A stretch of 64,000 bases of DNA from Microtetraspora malaysiensis (GCF_001528665.1 NZ_BBYJ01000011.1:62001-126000); one strand, 5' to 3'; positions 8,622 to 16,792 are shown, counted from the stretch's first letter. Numbers and translations are program-made. Notes: generated by a model from the sequence alone, not told the origin.

Positions 8622-9170
8622 ATGACTCGCTCCGCCACCACCATGCGCGCGGACATCCTGGAGTCGGCGGCGCGGCTGTTCGCCACGGTCGGCTTCCGCG
8701 GCACGTCGCTCCAGGACATCGCCTCGGATGTGGGCTGCTCCAAGGCGTCCCTGCTGTACCACTTCACCAACAAGGACGCGATCCTCACCGAGCTGTTGTC
8801 GCCGGTGGGGCGAGAGCTGGCCGAGCTGGAGGAGCGGCTCGCCGGGCTGGACGGCGACGAGGCCGCGCACGCGGCGGTCGCCGGGCTCGTCGAGTCGTCC
8901 CTGCGCTTCCGGCGCGAGATCACGATCCTCATGCAGGACCTGGACGCCATGACCGCCCGTCCCGAGCTGCCCGACATCAACGCCGTCATCGAGCGGCTGG
9001 TGGACGCGCTGACCGGCCGTTCCGGTGACCCGCGGGCCCGGGTCTGGGGCTGGATGGCGCTGCTGGGTGTCGCCCTGACGGGCGCCGGCGACCTCGCGGT
9101 GCCCGAGGAGACGCTGCGCGCGGAGCTGACCCGGGGCGCGCTGCGTACGCTCGGCCGCTCCATCGACTGA
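8622..9170 (+). CDS. TetR-family repressor of the MMPL exporter, 182 aa
   Basis: N-terminal TetR helix-turn-helix (about residues 8-55): ARLFATVGFRGTSLQDIASD then GCSKASLLYHFTNKDAIL. The variable C-terminal ligand domain follows. AAGGTGATC lies just before the ATG. The gene begins 13 bases after the doubled palindrome and is followed 28 bases later by the MMPL transporter, so it very probably represses itself and the exporter until a lipophilic effector binds. The ligand is unknown. Confidence 0.88.
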   Translation: MTRSATTMRADILESAARLFATVGFRGTSLQDIASDVGCSKASLLYHFTNKDAILTELLSPVGRELAELEERLAGLDGDEAAHAAVAGLVESSLRFRREITILMQDLDAMTARPELPDINAVIERLVDALTGRSGDPRARVWGWMALLGVALTGAGDLAVPEETLRAELTRGALRTLGRSID

Positions 9171-9198
9171 CCCTTCGACGAAAGAGATCCCGCTTCCG

Positions 9199-11355
9199 AT
9201 GTCAACCTTGCTGTACCGGCTGGGCCGGTTCTCCTTCCGCAGACGGGGGCGCGTGGCCGCCGTGTGGCTGCTGTTGCTGGCGCTGCTGGTAGGGGCGGTC
9301 GCCGCCTTCAGCGGGTCCACCACCGACAAGTTCGTCATGCCCGGCACCGAGTCGCAGCGGGCGCTGGACGCGCTGGCCAGGGAGTTCCCCCAGGCCGGCG
9401 GGGCCACCGGCAGCATCGTCGTCGCCGCCCCGCAGGGGAAGAAGCTGGACCCGGCGGCCGTCGCCCCCGTCGTGAAGGAGGCGGCCGCCGTCCCCGGCGT
9501 GGTCGCCGCCCTCGACCCGTTCCAGGTCGGCGCGGTCTCCGCCGACGGCCGCCACGCCCTGGTCCAGGTCCAGTTCGACCGGGGGCTCAATGACGTCACC
9601 GCGGCCCAGCGCGACGCGTACCTCAAGGCCGGCTCCTCGGTGACCGGGCTGCGGGTGGAGCACGGCGGCGAGATCATGACCACCGCGCCCGAAGTGGGCG
9701 GCTCCGAAGGGGTCGGCGTTCTGATCGCCGCAGTCGTGCTGGTCATCACCTTCGGCTCGCTGGTGGCCGCCGGCATGACGCTGCTGAACGCGCTGATCGG
9801 CGTCGGCGTCGGCATGGCCGGGCTCTTCGCGCTCAGCGGCGTCGTCGAGCTGACCTCGGTCACGCCGGTGCTGGCGCTGATGCTGGGCCTGGCCGTCGGC
9901 ATCGACTACTCGCTGTTCATCACGTCCCGCTACCGCCAGTTCCTCGCGGAGGGCATGGAGCGGGACGAGGCCGCCGGGCTGGCGACCGGCACCGCCGGCT
10001 CGGCGGTCGTGTTCGCCGGAGCCACCGTCGTGATCGCGCTCGCCGGTCTGTCGGTCGTCGGCATCCCCTTCCTCACCGTCATGGGCCTGGCCGCCGCCGG
10101 CACCGTGGGGGTCGCCGTCCTGGTCGCCCTCACGCTGCTGCCCGCCTTCCTGTCGTACGCCGGGACCCGCGTGCTGCCACGTGGGCAGCGCGCGGGCCAG
10201 GAAGCGAGCCCGGCCCGGGAGGGCTTCGGCTACGCCTGGGGGCGGATTGTCACCCGGCTGCGTGTGCCGATCCTGCTGGCCGGGATCGTCGGCCTGGGCG
10301 CGCTCGCGCTGCCCGCCCAGGACCTGCGCCTGGCCCTGCCGGACGCCGGCACCGCCGCCCCCGGCTCACCGGCCCGCGAGGCGTACGACCTGACCAGCGA
10401 AGGGTTCGGCGAGGGCTTCAACGCCCGGCTGATCGCCGTGGTCACCGCGGCCGACGCCAAGGCGACCACCGCGGCCGCCGGACAGGCCGCCGCGCTGATC
10501 CAGCAGACCGAGGGCGTCCTGGCCGTGGCCCCGCCCCAGACCAACGCCGCAGGCACCACAGCGCTGCTGACCATCATCCCGAAGGCCGGACCCACCGACG
10601 CGGCCACCGAGGACGCCGTCCACGCCATCCGCGCCAAGGTCGCCGACATCAAGGGCGCGGAGATCGCGGTGACCGGTGCCACCGCCGTGGGCATCGACGT
10701 CTCCGACAAGCTCGCCGACGCCATGCCGGTGTACCTGCTGCTGGTGATCGGCCTGTCGGTGCTGCTGCTGATGCTGGTCTTCCGCTCGATCCTGGTGCCG
10801 GTCAAGGCGGCGCTGGGCTTCCTGCTCACCGTCGGCTCGACCTTCGGCGTCACGGTCGCGATCTTCCAGCAGGGGCATCTGGCCGACCTGGTCGGGCTGG
10901 ACGTGCCGGGACCGCTGGTCAGCTTCCTGCCGATCCTGCTGATCGGCATCCTGTTCGGGCTGGCCATGGATTACCAGGTGTTCCTGGTCTCGCGGATGCG
11001 CGAGGACTACGTGCACGGCGACACGCCGCGCCAGGCCACGATCAACGGCATGGGACACAACGCCCGCGTCGTCACCGCCGCCGCGCTGATCATGACGGCC
11101 GTGTTCGGCGGGTTCGTGTTCATGGACGATCCGATCATCAAGTCCATGGGCTTCGCGCTGGCCGTCGGCGTGCTGGTGGACGCCTTCGTGGTCCGCATGA
11201 CGCTGGTCCCGGCCGTGATGTCCATGTTCGGCGCCGCCGCCTGGTGGCTGCCCCGCCCCCTGGACCGGGCGCTGCCCAACCTCGATGTCGAGGGCGAAAG
11301 CCTGCGTCACCACCTCGCCGCGGCCGTCCCGGAAACGGTCGGCGCCGGTCGCTGA
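9199..11355 (+). CDS. MMPL-family RND exporter, 718 aa
   Basis: Membrane transporter of the MMPL/RND class, proton-driven and normally exporting lipids, fatty-acid derivatives or drugs. Two repeats are visible: an N-terminal membrane helix (AVWLLLLALLVGAVAAF), a soluble loop, a five-helix bundle with the GLAVGIDYSLFITSRYR signature near residue 232, a second helix and loop, and a second bundle with GILFGLAMDYQVFLVSRMR near residue 582. The Asp-Tyr pairs GIDYS and AMDYQ are the conserved proton-relay positions. It is co-transcribed with the TetR gene. Steroid or lipid export would fit the setting but is speculation. Confidence 0.9.
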   Translation: MSTLLYRLGRFSFRRRGRVAAVWLLLLALLVGAVAAFSGSTTDKFVMPGTESQRALDALAREFPQAGGATGSIVVAAPQGKKLDPAAVAPVVKEAAAVPGVVAALDPFQVGAVSADGRHALVQVQFDRGLNDVTAAQRDAYLKAGSSVTGLRVEHGGEIMTTAPEVGGSEGVGVLIAAVVLVITFGSLVAAGMTLLNALIGVGVGMAGLFALSGVVELTSVTPVLALMLGLAVGIDYSLFITSRYRQFLAEGMERDEAAGLATGTAGSAVVFAGATVVIALAGLSVVGIPFLTVMGLAAAGTVGVAVLVALTLLPAFLSYAGTRVLPRGQRAGQEASPAREGFGYAWGRIVTRLRVPILLAGIVGLGALALPAQDLRLALPDAGTAAPGSPAREAYDLTSEGFGEGFNARLIAVVTAADAKATTAAAGQAAALIQQTEGVLAVAPPQTNAAGTTALLTIIPKAGPTDAATEDAVHAIRAKVADIKGAEIAVTGATAVGIDVSDKLADAMPVYLLLVIGLSVLLLMLVFRSILVPVKAALGFLLTVGSTFGVTVAIFQQGHLADLVGLDVPGPLVSFLPILLIGILFGLAMDYQVFLVSRMREDYVHGDTPRQATINGMGHNARVVTAAALIMTAVFGGFVFMDDPIIKSMGFALAVGVLVDAFVVRMTLVPAVMSMFGAAAWWLPRPLDRALPNLDVEGESLRHHLAAAVPETVGAGR

Positions 11356-11478
11356 TCCCTGACCGGCGGCGCGCGCCGTTTCCGGACCGGGCGACGGCCA
11401 CGGACCTGATCGAAAGCGCCCGGACGCGACGGGCCACCGATCGCCGCACGCGATCGGGGGCCCGTCGGCGGGGGAGGA

Positions 11479-11529
11479 GTCAGGCCAGGGTGGCGAGCAC
11501 CCGGGCGCGGTCGCCGAAGGGGGAGCCCC
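11479..11529 (-). pseudogene. 51-bp remnant of an acyl-CoA dehydrogenase 3' end
   Basis: Read on the minus strand it encodes GSPFGDRARVLATLA and a stop, closely matching the last residues (GSPSAHRARVLAALT, stop) of the dehydrogenase at 16987-17988. At DNA level it aligns to 16986-17036 with three C/T changes and two compensating one-base indels. Nothing further upstream on that strand resembles the dehydrogenase. It looks like the scar of a lost or rearranged paralogue at one edge of the accessory segment. The rest of the 270-bp gap (11356-11625) holds nothing else I recognise. Confidence 0.6.
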
Positions 11530-11625
11530 CATGGCTTGCCCGGCAGTTCGTCCGCTTGAGGGAGTGGTCGGCCAAGGGTGCGTGCGCCGCCTGGGTGGAG
11601 GTGAAGCGCAGGTTGTCCGATGATC

Positions 11626-12576
11626 TCAAGTGTCATCGGAGGCGGCGAGGACGGATTCCGCGACGGAGGTGCGTGCGTACAGCACTGTGCGGCCGGCCCG
11701 GTGGGCGGTGACGAAGCCGGCATTGCGCAGTGCCGCCAGGTTCTGGGAGACCCCGGCCATCGAGATCCCGGTGCGCTGAGCCAGCTCTGTCGTGGTGGCC
11801 GGAGCCTCCAGTTCGGTGAGCAACAGGGTCCGCGAACGGCCGAGCACGGCGACGACCGCTGCGGAACCGGTGGCGGTGCGGCGTTCCCACAGCGTGCCGA
11901 CGCCGCGCGCTCGGTAGGCGAGCTGCGGCGGGTCCGGCGGCGCAACCCGCGTGGACAGGCCCGGCCCCTTGAAAGCCGAGGGAATCAGGAGCAGCCCTGC
12001 GCCCGCGGTCTCCCGGGAGAGGGTCCGCTGCCGACGGACCACCCGCAGCACGTTGTCGTCCCAGCTGACCAATGGATGCAGCTCGTTGAGGAGGTGGCCG
12101 GCCCCGTGTTCGGCGACCTGCCGGGCCCGGTGGAAGACGTCGGCATCAAGCACTGCGCGGACTCGTGCCCAGTAAGGAGCGAGTGCCAGCTCCCAGTAGG
12201 TCCCGATCTCCGCCGCGACCCGCACCAGGCGGGCTTGCGGGTCGGCGTACAGGGATCGTAGACGGGGGCCGATGCTGCCCTGATGGTGCCTGAGGTGGTC
12301 GAGGTCCCGGCGGACACGGTCGGCCGGCGCGGCCGCGATCGCGGCCAGCTCCTCCGCCGGCGTGGGGGCCGGCCCGGTGGGTGCCGGGTTGAGGAAGTCC
12401 GGGGCGTAGCCCGAGGGCGGGATCAGTTCGGCGAGCCACCCGCTGTCCAACCCGGCAGCCGCGACCCGTGGCCGCACCTGCTCCAGCCAGCGCCGGTGCA
12501 CAGGGTCCGCGGCACCGGCCTTCAGCAGCCGGAAGCTGGTCCCGACCTGCCACATCGGTGAGACCGCGAACCGCAT
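11626..12576 (-). CDS. ArsR-type winged-helix regulator with N-terminal DUF5937-like region, about 316 aa
   Basis: The C-terminal 80 residues form an ArsR-like winged helix: GRSRTLLLTELEAPATTTEL, then RTGISMAGVSQNLAALRNAG and FVTAHRAGRTVLYARTS. The N-terminal 220 residues (RFAVSPMWQVGTSFRLL onward) match the DUF5937 type that precedes such domains in actinomycetes. The annotated ATG may be too late: the same frame continues upstream as LAELAFSASDLAQ, which looks like the family N-terminus, but only CTG codons are available before a stop. It is divergent from the aldo-keto reductase and probably controls it; inducer unknown. Confidence 0.78.
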   Translation of the reverse strand: MRFAVSPMWQVGTSFRLLKAGAADPVHRRWLEQVRPRVAAAGLDSGWLAELIPPSGYAPDFLNPAPTGPAPTPAEELAAIAAAPADRVRRDLDHLRHHQGSIGPRLRSLYADPQARLVRVAAEIGTYWELALAPYWARVRAVLDADVFHRARQVAEHGAGHLLNELHPLVSWDDNVLRVVRRQRTLSRETAGAGLLLIPSAFKGPGLSTRVAPPDPPQLAYRARGVGTLWERRTATGSAAVVAVLGRSRTLLLTELEAPATTTELAQRTGISMAGVSQNLAALRNAGFVTAHRAGRTVLYARTSVAESVLAASDDT

Positions 12577-12630
12577 CTGCGCCAGATCGCTCGCTGAGAA
12601 TGCCAGTTCCGCCAGGACGGTCGCCCCCAG

Positions 12631-12650
12631 GATTCACCTATACCTGAATC
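12631..12650. promoter_or_regulatory. Candidate operator between the ArsR-type and AKR genes
   Basis: GATTCA and TGAATC form a perfect 6-bp inverted repeat around the 8-bp spacer CCTATACC, in the short divergent gap. This is a natural site for the adjacent ArsR-type protein. The assignment is positional only. Confidence 0.4.
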
Positions 12651-12687
12651 GATGGCGGCTACCTTACCGGGGGGAGATCATTCCGCA

Positions 12688-13596
12688 ATGACCGCAGAGA
12701 CGATATCCGCCGCCGCGTCAGGCACCTGGAAGCTGGGAGACCTGACGGTCAATCGGATCGGCTTCGGGGCGATGCGCCTGCCGCAAACCGGCGAGGCGCT
12801 CGTGGCCGACGCCGTCCCGCGCGACCGCGACCAGGCGATCAGCGTGCTGCGCCGGGCGGTCGAGCTCGGTGTGAACCACATCGACACCGCGGCGTTCTAC
12901 TTCTCCCCGCTGCGCTCGGCCAACGAGCTGATCAACCGCGCCCTGGCCCCCTACCCGGATGATCTGGTCATCACAACCAAGGTGGGGCAGCCGCGCGACC
13001 CATCGGGTGCGTGGCTGCCCCACGCCACACCAGAGCAGTTGCGTGGACTGGTCGAGGAGAACCTGCGCCAGCTCGGCCGTGACCACCTGGACGTGGTGAA
13101 CCTGCGCATCGTCGGGACCGGTTCGATCGCCGAGCGCTTCGGTGCGTTGGCCGAGTTGCGCGAGGCCGGACTCATCCGTCACCTGGGCGTCTCCAACGTC
13201 CACCCCCATCACCTCGCCGAGGCCCAGGCCATCGCGCCGGTGGTGTGCGTGCAGAACATGTACGGCCTCGGAGTGCGGCCCGACCAGGACACGTTCGTCC
13301 GCACCTGCGGTGAGCAAGATGTCGCCTTCGTGCCGTTCTACGCGATCGCCGCCTCCGGGCGCCAAGCCGGTGCGAGCGACCGTGACCACCCGCGGATCCT
13401 GGCCGTCGCGCGGGCACACGGGGTCGGCCCCGCCCAGGTCCGGATCGCCTGGACGCTGCATCGCGGCCCGCATGTGCTGGCCATTCCCGGCACCGGCGAC
13501 CCGGACCACCTGGCGTCCAACGTGGCCGCCGGCGCCCTCCGCCTCTCCGAGGAGGAGCTTGCCCTCCTTGACTCCGTTCACCACCACAGTCTCTGA
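12688..13596 (+). CDS. Aldo/keto reductase, 302 aa
   Basis: NADPH-dependent (beta/alpha)8 reductase. Visible family marks are the GFGAMRLP start, GVNHIDTAAFYFS (Asp and Tyr of the tetrad near residues 62-69), LVITTKVGQ (Lys) and LRQLGRDHLDVVNLRIVG (in place of the usual LxxDYxDLYxxH). In the last stretch the usual catalytic His position is not obvious: NLRIVG replaces the common LYxxHR. ATG 12688 is chosen over ATG 12652 because GGGGGGAGA precedes it by about 10 bases. It is divergent from the ArsR-type regulator, a common pairing for stress-induced reductases. Substrate unknown. Confidence 0.85.
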   Translation: MTAETISAAASGTWKLGDLTVNRIGFGAMRLPQTGEALVADAVPRDRDQAISVLRRAVELGVNHIDTAAFYFSPLRSANELINRALAPYPDDLVITTKVGQPRDPSGAWLPHATPEQLRGLVEENLRQLGRDHLDVVNLRIVGTGSIAERFGALAELREAGLIRHLGVSNVHPHHLAEAQAIAPVVCVQNMYGLGVRPDQDTFVRTCGEQDVAFVPFYAIAASGRQAGASDRDHPRILAVARAHGVGPAQVRIAWTLHRGPHVLAIPGTGDPDHLASNVAAGALRLSEEELALLDSVHHHSL

Positions 13597-13620
13597 GCGG
13601 GTCACCGGTTGACGGGAGCG

Positions 13621-13640
13621 GGTCAGGCAGTTCCCTGACC
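13621..13640 (+). terminator. Short hairpin after the AKR gene
   Basis: GGTCAGG and CCTGACC form a perfect 7-bp stem with a 6-base loop, 25 bases after the AKR stop. Weak by itself, but well placed. Confidence 0.4.
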
Positions 13641-13865
13641 TGGCCACGACAGCGGTGCCAGATCCCTGGGTGAGACGTTCGTCGACCTGTTCCAGAAGGC
13701 GCAGACGTCGATCATCCGCTACCTGGAAGCGCAGGTGACCGAGCAGCCCATCCGGAGGCTCGTCGCCATCAACGGGCCGGGGCGGGGGCCGGGGCGGGGG
13801 CGCGGCCCGGCCACCACACGAGCTACACCCGCCGTATCGGTGGCCGGTAGAAGGACGGCGGCAGA
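13641..13865. other. Gap with a coding-like fragment, no gene assigned
   Basis: About 225 bases between two hairpins. Bases 13655-13760 read on the plus strand as an uninterrupted amphipathic stretch (LGETFVDLFQKAQ, then SIIRYLEAQVTEQPIRRL) without a start or an upstream reading frame. It then runs into low-complexity GGGGCCGGGG repeats. It looks like a gene remnant of unknown origin. I could not recognise a family. Confidence 0.3.
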
Positions 13866-13905
13866 GGCTGCTTCTACGCACGCTCTCCTGTCCGTAGAAG
13901 CAGCC
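13866..13905 (-). terminator. 13-bp perfect hairpin after the small-peptide genes
   Basis: GGCTGCTTCTACG and CGTAGAAGCAGCC pair perfectly over 13 bp around a 14-base loop. It starts 21 bases beyond the stop codon of the minus-strand peptide gene at 13927, the right place for its terminator. No T-run follows. Confidence 0.65.
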
Positions 13906-13926
13906 GCAGGTCAGTTCGCCGTTGCA

Positions 13927-14166
13927 TCAGTCCGTCGGGTGGTCCGTCGCGGGGTTCGCGTTGAGGCGCTGGCACTCCTCATAGACGGCGAGCGCCTCAG
14001 CGGAAGCCTTCTCGTGACTCCAGCCCTGACTGCGGAGGACGTTGTAGTTGTTGTTGTAGATCTGATAGCACTCGGCCTGGGTGGCAGCCTGGGCGGGAAC
14101 GGTGGCGGGGGCTACCCACGCGGCGGCCAGTAACGAGGCGATGACGAGGCGACGTGCGTGACGCAT
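13927..14166 (-). CDS. Small secreted protein with two cysteines, 79 aa
   Basis: The N-terminal signal peptide (MRHARRLVIASLLAAAWVAP...) has a likely cleavage after AQA (about residue 27). The mature part is about 50 residues, rich in Asn, Tyr and Ala, with two cysteines (AECYQIYNNNYNV and VYEECQRLN) that could form one disulfide. ATG 14166 is chosen within a longer open frame because AGGAAGG sits 8 bases upstream. It follows the 51-aa secreted peptide gene after 14 bases and shares its terminator. No family recognised; function unknown. The signal peptide, strong ribosome site and tandem arrangement support a real gene. Confidence 0.75.
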   Translation of the reverse strand: MRHARRLVIASLLAAAWVAPATVPAQAATQAECYQIYNNNYNVLRSQGWSHEKASAEALAVYEECQRLNANPATDHPTD

Positions 14167-14180
14167 GACGATCCTTCCTC

Positions 14181-14336
14181 TTACTTGGTTCCCCAGCCGG
14201 GCGAATGGCACGCGGGACCGTTCGGGCCGGTGGTGCAGGGCTCCGGGGGCCCGACCGCCAGGGCCGGGAGGGACAGTGCCCCCACGAAAGCCGCGGCCAA
14301 CAGCGCGACGGTGAATGCGGGACGAAGACGGGTCAC
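14181..14336 (-). CDS. Very small secreted peptide precursor, 51 aa
   Basis: GTG 14336 is preceded by GCAGGAGT at 6 bases. The product is a textbook signal peptide (TRLRPAFTVALLAAAFVG then ALSLPALA) followed by only about 24 residues, VGPPEPCTTGPNGPAC and SPGWGTK, with two cysteines nine residues apart and many Gly and Pro. After cleavage this would be a short, probably disulfide-looped extracellular peptide. It is the first of two tandem secreted genes on the minus strand. No known bacteriocin, toxin or pheromone family recognised. An ATG overlapping the GTG is out of frame and ends at once. Confidence 0.68.
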   Translation of the reverse strand: MTRLRPAFTVALLAAAFVGALSLPALAVGPPEPCTTGPNGPACHSPGWGTK

Positions 14337-14485
14337 ATGGACTCCTGCGGTGAGGTCGCGGCGTACGCGAGGTGCGGGCCCTGCATCTGTGGCGGCCACC
14401 GGATGCCCCGATAATCTCCGATGCCGCACTGCCGATTGTCGGCCAGTGACAGCGATCCGAACTCCTCTCGGAGGGTGATCCTCTG

Positions 14486-14549
14486 CGGCCTAAGGGAGGA
14501 TTCGTCTCCGGCCTAAGGGAGGACGGCACGCGAGGGAGGACGGCACGCG
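14486..14549. repeat. AGGGAGGA-based direct repeats
   Basis: CGGCCTAAGGGAGGA occurs at 14486-14500 and 14509-14523. The 17-mer AGGGAGGACGGCACGCG then occurs twice head-to-tail at 14516-14532 and 14533-14549. The AGGGAGGA core is thus present three times in 64 bases. It abuts the recombinase remnant on one side and lies 150 bases upstream of the secreted-peptide genes on the other. Confidence 0.75.
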
Positions 14550-14554
14550 CCGCG

Positions 14555-14743
14555 ACGCCTACGCCGCCCGTCGCGTTGGTGCTGCCCGCGGGCCGGTGCT
14601 TCGGCCGAGACGCGGGAGTGGCGAGCGAGGCTCGCGACGTTGGTGTGCCCGGAGAATGCCAGCAGCGTGGAGGTGTTCGCGCCCTCCTCGGCGGCGTGGG
14701 TCAACGCGCGGTGTCGGAGCGGGTGCAGGGTCCAGGGTTCGCC
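14555..14743 (-). pseudogene. C-terminal remnant of a tyrosine recombinase
   Basis: On the minus strand this encodes LHPLRHRALTHAAEEGANTS, then TLLAFSGHTNVASLARHSRV and SAEAPARGQHQRD. This is the end of an integrase-like tyrosine recombinase: HxxR box (HPLR), GH box (SGHTN), then the nucleophile region. The usual Tyr of the LARY segment is His here, so even this piece is inactive. The remainder of the protein is missing. It indicates that a mobile element once inserted in this segment. Only 80 bases separate it from the start of the plus-strand regulator. Confidence 0.72.
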
Positions 14744-14818
14744 AGGGGTCGGTGGCGTGTCTGTATTGGTGGGGTACGTGTCATTGCTGACGCCCATCAG
14801 CCGCTTCACACTTGATCC

Positions 14819-15787
14819 ATGAACGGGGCTGAGGTGCTGGTGGTGGTTTACGACGGTGTCCAGCTGCTGGATGTCGCGGGGCCGCTGGAGGCGTTCGACG
14901 GAGCGACCAGGGCCGTGCCGGGTTCATATCGGGTGCGGTTGGCCTCGCTTGGCGGCCGGGATGTGGTGACATCGTCCGGCGCGCGTTTGGGTGTCGAGAC
15001 CGATCTGGCCCGGGTGGAGGGCGGGCTGGACACGCTGCTCGTGGCGGGTGGCTGGGGTTACGCCGACGCGGTCAGCGACCACGAGCTGGTCGATCAGGTG
15101 CGGCGGTTGTCTGCAGTGGCCCGCCGAACCGTCTCGGTGTGCACGGGTGCTTTCGTGCTGGCCGAGGCCGGCATTCTGGCCGGGCGGCGGGCCACGACGC
15201 ACTGGGCGTATTGCGCCGAGCTGGCCGAGACCTACCCGGCGGTGACCGTGGAGCCGGATGCGATCTTCGTCCGCGACGAGGGAGTCGGCACGGCGGCTGG
15301 GGTCACTGCGGGGCTGGATCTGGCGCTCGCGCTTCTCGAGGAGGATCACGGGGCGGAGCTGGCTCGCAAGGTGGCCAGGTGGCTGGTGGTGTTCCTGCAG
15401 AGGCCAGGTGGGCAGTCGCAGTTCAGCATGTGGTCTCGAGCCTGCCCGCCGGGCGATGAGACGCTACGTCGGCTACTCGGAGAGATCACCGCTGATCCGG
15501 GGGCTGATTACTCGGTTGCTGCGCTGGCCGAGCGGCTGTCGGTGAGCGAGCGCCACGTCAGCCGCGTGTTCGCGCGGCAGGTCGGCATGACCCCGGGCCG
15601 GTATGTGGAGCGGGCCCGCGTCGAGGCGGCTCGGCTCCTGCTGGAGACCGGCGGCGACGGAGTGGAGAGCATCGCCCGGCGATGCGGCTTCGGGACCGCC
15701 GAGAGTATGCGCCGGGCGTTCATCAGGGAGATCGGCGTGCCGCCGAGCGCCTACCGCGACCGCTTCACCGGCACCACCGCGGTCTGA
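14819..15787 (+). CDS. GlxA-type transcriptional regulator (DJ-1/PfpI domain plus AraC HTH), 322 aa
   Basis: Residues 1-190 form a DJ-1/PfpI-like sensor domain, with the nucleophile-elbow-like VCTGAFVLAEAGILAGRRAT near residues 108-127. Residues 215-320 form an AraC-type double helix-turn-helix (LAERLSVSERHVSRVFARQV and ESIARRCGFGTAESMRRAFI). This architecture is the GlxA/FtrA class of activators. It is followed after 65 bases by a separate DJ-1/PfpI protein and a truncated oxidoreductase, which are probable targets. The start ATG has only a weak ribosome site. Confidence 0.85.
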   Translation: MNGAEVLVVVYDGVQLLDVAGPLEAFDGATRAVPGSYRVRLASLGGRDVVTSSGARLGVETDLARVEGGLDTLLVAGGWGYADAVSDHELVDQVRRLSAVARRTVSVCTGAFVLAEAGILAGRRATTHWAYCAELAETYPAVTVEPDAIFVRDEGVGTAAGVTAGLDLALALLEEDHGAELARKVARWLVVFLQRPGGQSQFSMWSRACPPGDETLRRLLGEITADPGADYSVAALAERLSVSERHVSRVFARQVGMTPGRYVERARVEAARLLLETGGDGVESIARRCGFGTAESMRRAFIREIGVPPSAYRDRFTGTTAV

Positions 15788-15852
15788 CCGCACCGCGTCT
15801 TCCAGAACACCCGTACTCAGACGCGCACCGTCACCGATAAGGAGAATTCGCG

Positions 15853-16479
15853 ATGAATGCGACCTTCGTGCTTTATGACCAGATGACCGCGCTCGACATC
15901 ATCGGCCCCTACGAAGCACTGGCCGGTCACCCACAGGTGAGGCCCTACTTCGCCGCCGCGCGGGCTGGCAGCGTGCGCTGTGACAACGGGCTCACACTCC
16001 AGGCTGACGTCGGGTTCGACGATCTGCCGAGGCCCGATCTCATCGTCGTTCCCGGTAGTTCTCGCTGGCGCCGGGCTTTGGAGGACGAGGCCCTCATCGC
16101 CTGGCTGGCCGCCACCTGTCCCACAGCCGCGTGCACCGTGTCGGTCTGTTCGGGTTCCACGCTGCTGGCCAAGGCCGGCATTCTGGCCGGACGCCCAGCG
16201 ACCACCCATTGGGCGGTGCGGGACGTCCTCGCCGCACACGGCGCCATCGTCAGCACCGAACGTGTGGTCATCGACAAGGACGTGATCACCTGTGCCGGGG
16301 TATCGGCCGGTATCGACATGGCCCTGACCCTCGCCGCTCGTCTGTGGGGCGAGCCGGCGGCCAAGACGATCCAACTCGCTCTCGAATACGACCCCCAGCC
16401 GCCGTTCGACAGCGGCTCACCAGACAAGGCAGCGCCCGAAATCATCGCCGCCGTACGAACCCTGCTCACTGGCGCGTGA
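15853..16479 (+). CDS. DJ-1/PfpI-family protein, 208 aa
   Basis: Single-domain DJ-1/PfpI fold resembling isonitrile-hydratase-like members: nucleophile region VSVCSGSTLLAKAGILAGRP near residues 96-115 with Cys in the elbow, then GVSAGIDMALTL near 152-163. AAGGAGAATTCGCG precedes the ATG. It follows the GlxA-type regulator and was probably regulated by it. A C-terminal fragment of a second copy of this family survives on the minus strand near 45990-46150. The reaction is not predictable; relatives act as glyoxalases, isonitrile hydratases or chaperones. Confidence 0.83.
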   Translation: MNATFVLYDQMTALDIIGPYEALAGHPQVRPYFAAARAGSVRCDNGLTLQADVGFDDLPRPDLIVVPGSSRWRRALEDEALIAWLAATCPTAACTVSVCSGSTLLAKAGILAGRPATTHWAVRDVLAAHGAIVSTERVVIDKDVITCAGVSAGIDMALTLAARLWGEPAAKTIQLALEYDPQPPFDSGSPDKAAPEIIAAVRTLLTGA

Positions 16480-16531
16480 AACACGTTCGGGGCGCCGCCA
16501 CGGCCAACAGGCCCGCGCCAGAAAGGTAATC

Positions 16532-16792
16532 ATGAAAGAGAAGATGCGTGCGATCAGCCAACGGTCACTGGGAGGCCCCCACATGCTGACCGAGGTCGAA
16601 GTCGATCGCCCCAAGCCCCGGCCGGTGGAAGTCCTGGTCCGCGTGCACGCCGTCGGGGTCAACCCAGCGGACTGGGAGGCGCGGGCTCATGGCTGGGGTG
16701 GGTCCAAGATCGAGCAGGAGCGGCGCAAGGACAAGCGTGCGCAGCTCCACCGCAACCCGCACCCGACCGGACCATCGTTGAACCCTTCGTGA
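16532..16792 (+). pseudogene. N-terminal fragment of an NADPH:quinone-type reductase
   Basis: The first 52 residues (MRAISQRSLGGPHML, then VEVLVRVHAVGVNPADWEAR) are the start of a medium-chain zinc-independent reductase of the quinone-oxidoreductase type. After AHGWG the sequence turns into unrelated charged residues and stops at 86 aa, where the family has about 310. The catalytic and cofactor domains are missing. AAAGG lies before the ATG, so the stub may still be translated. The following 190 bases, up to the dehydrogenase stop at 16987, hold nothing I recognise. The break may mark the right-hand edge of the accessory segment. Confidence 0.7.

Noticed and set aside
13735-14133. Plus-strand ORF starting with RRLVAINGPGRGPG
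   Set aside because: Low-complexity repeat sequence opposite the secreted-peptide gene. The peptide frame has a signal sequence and ribosome site.
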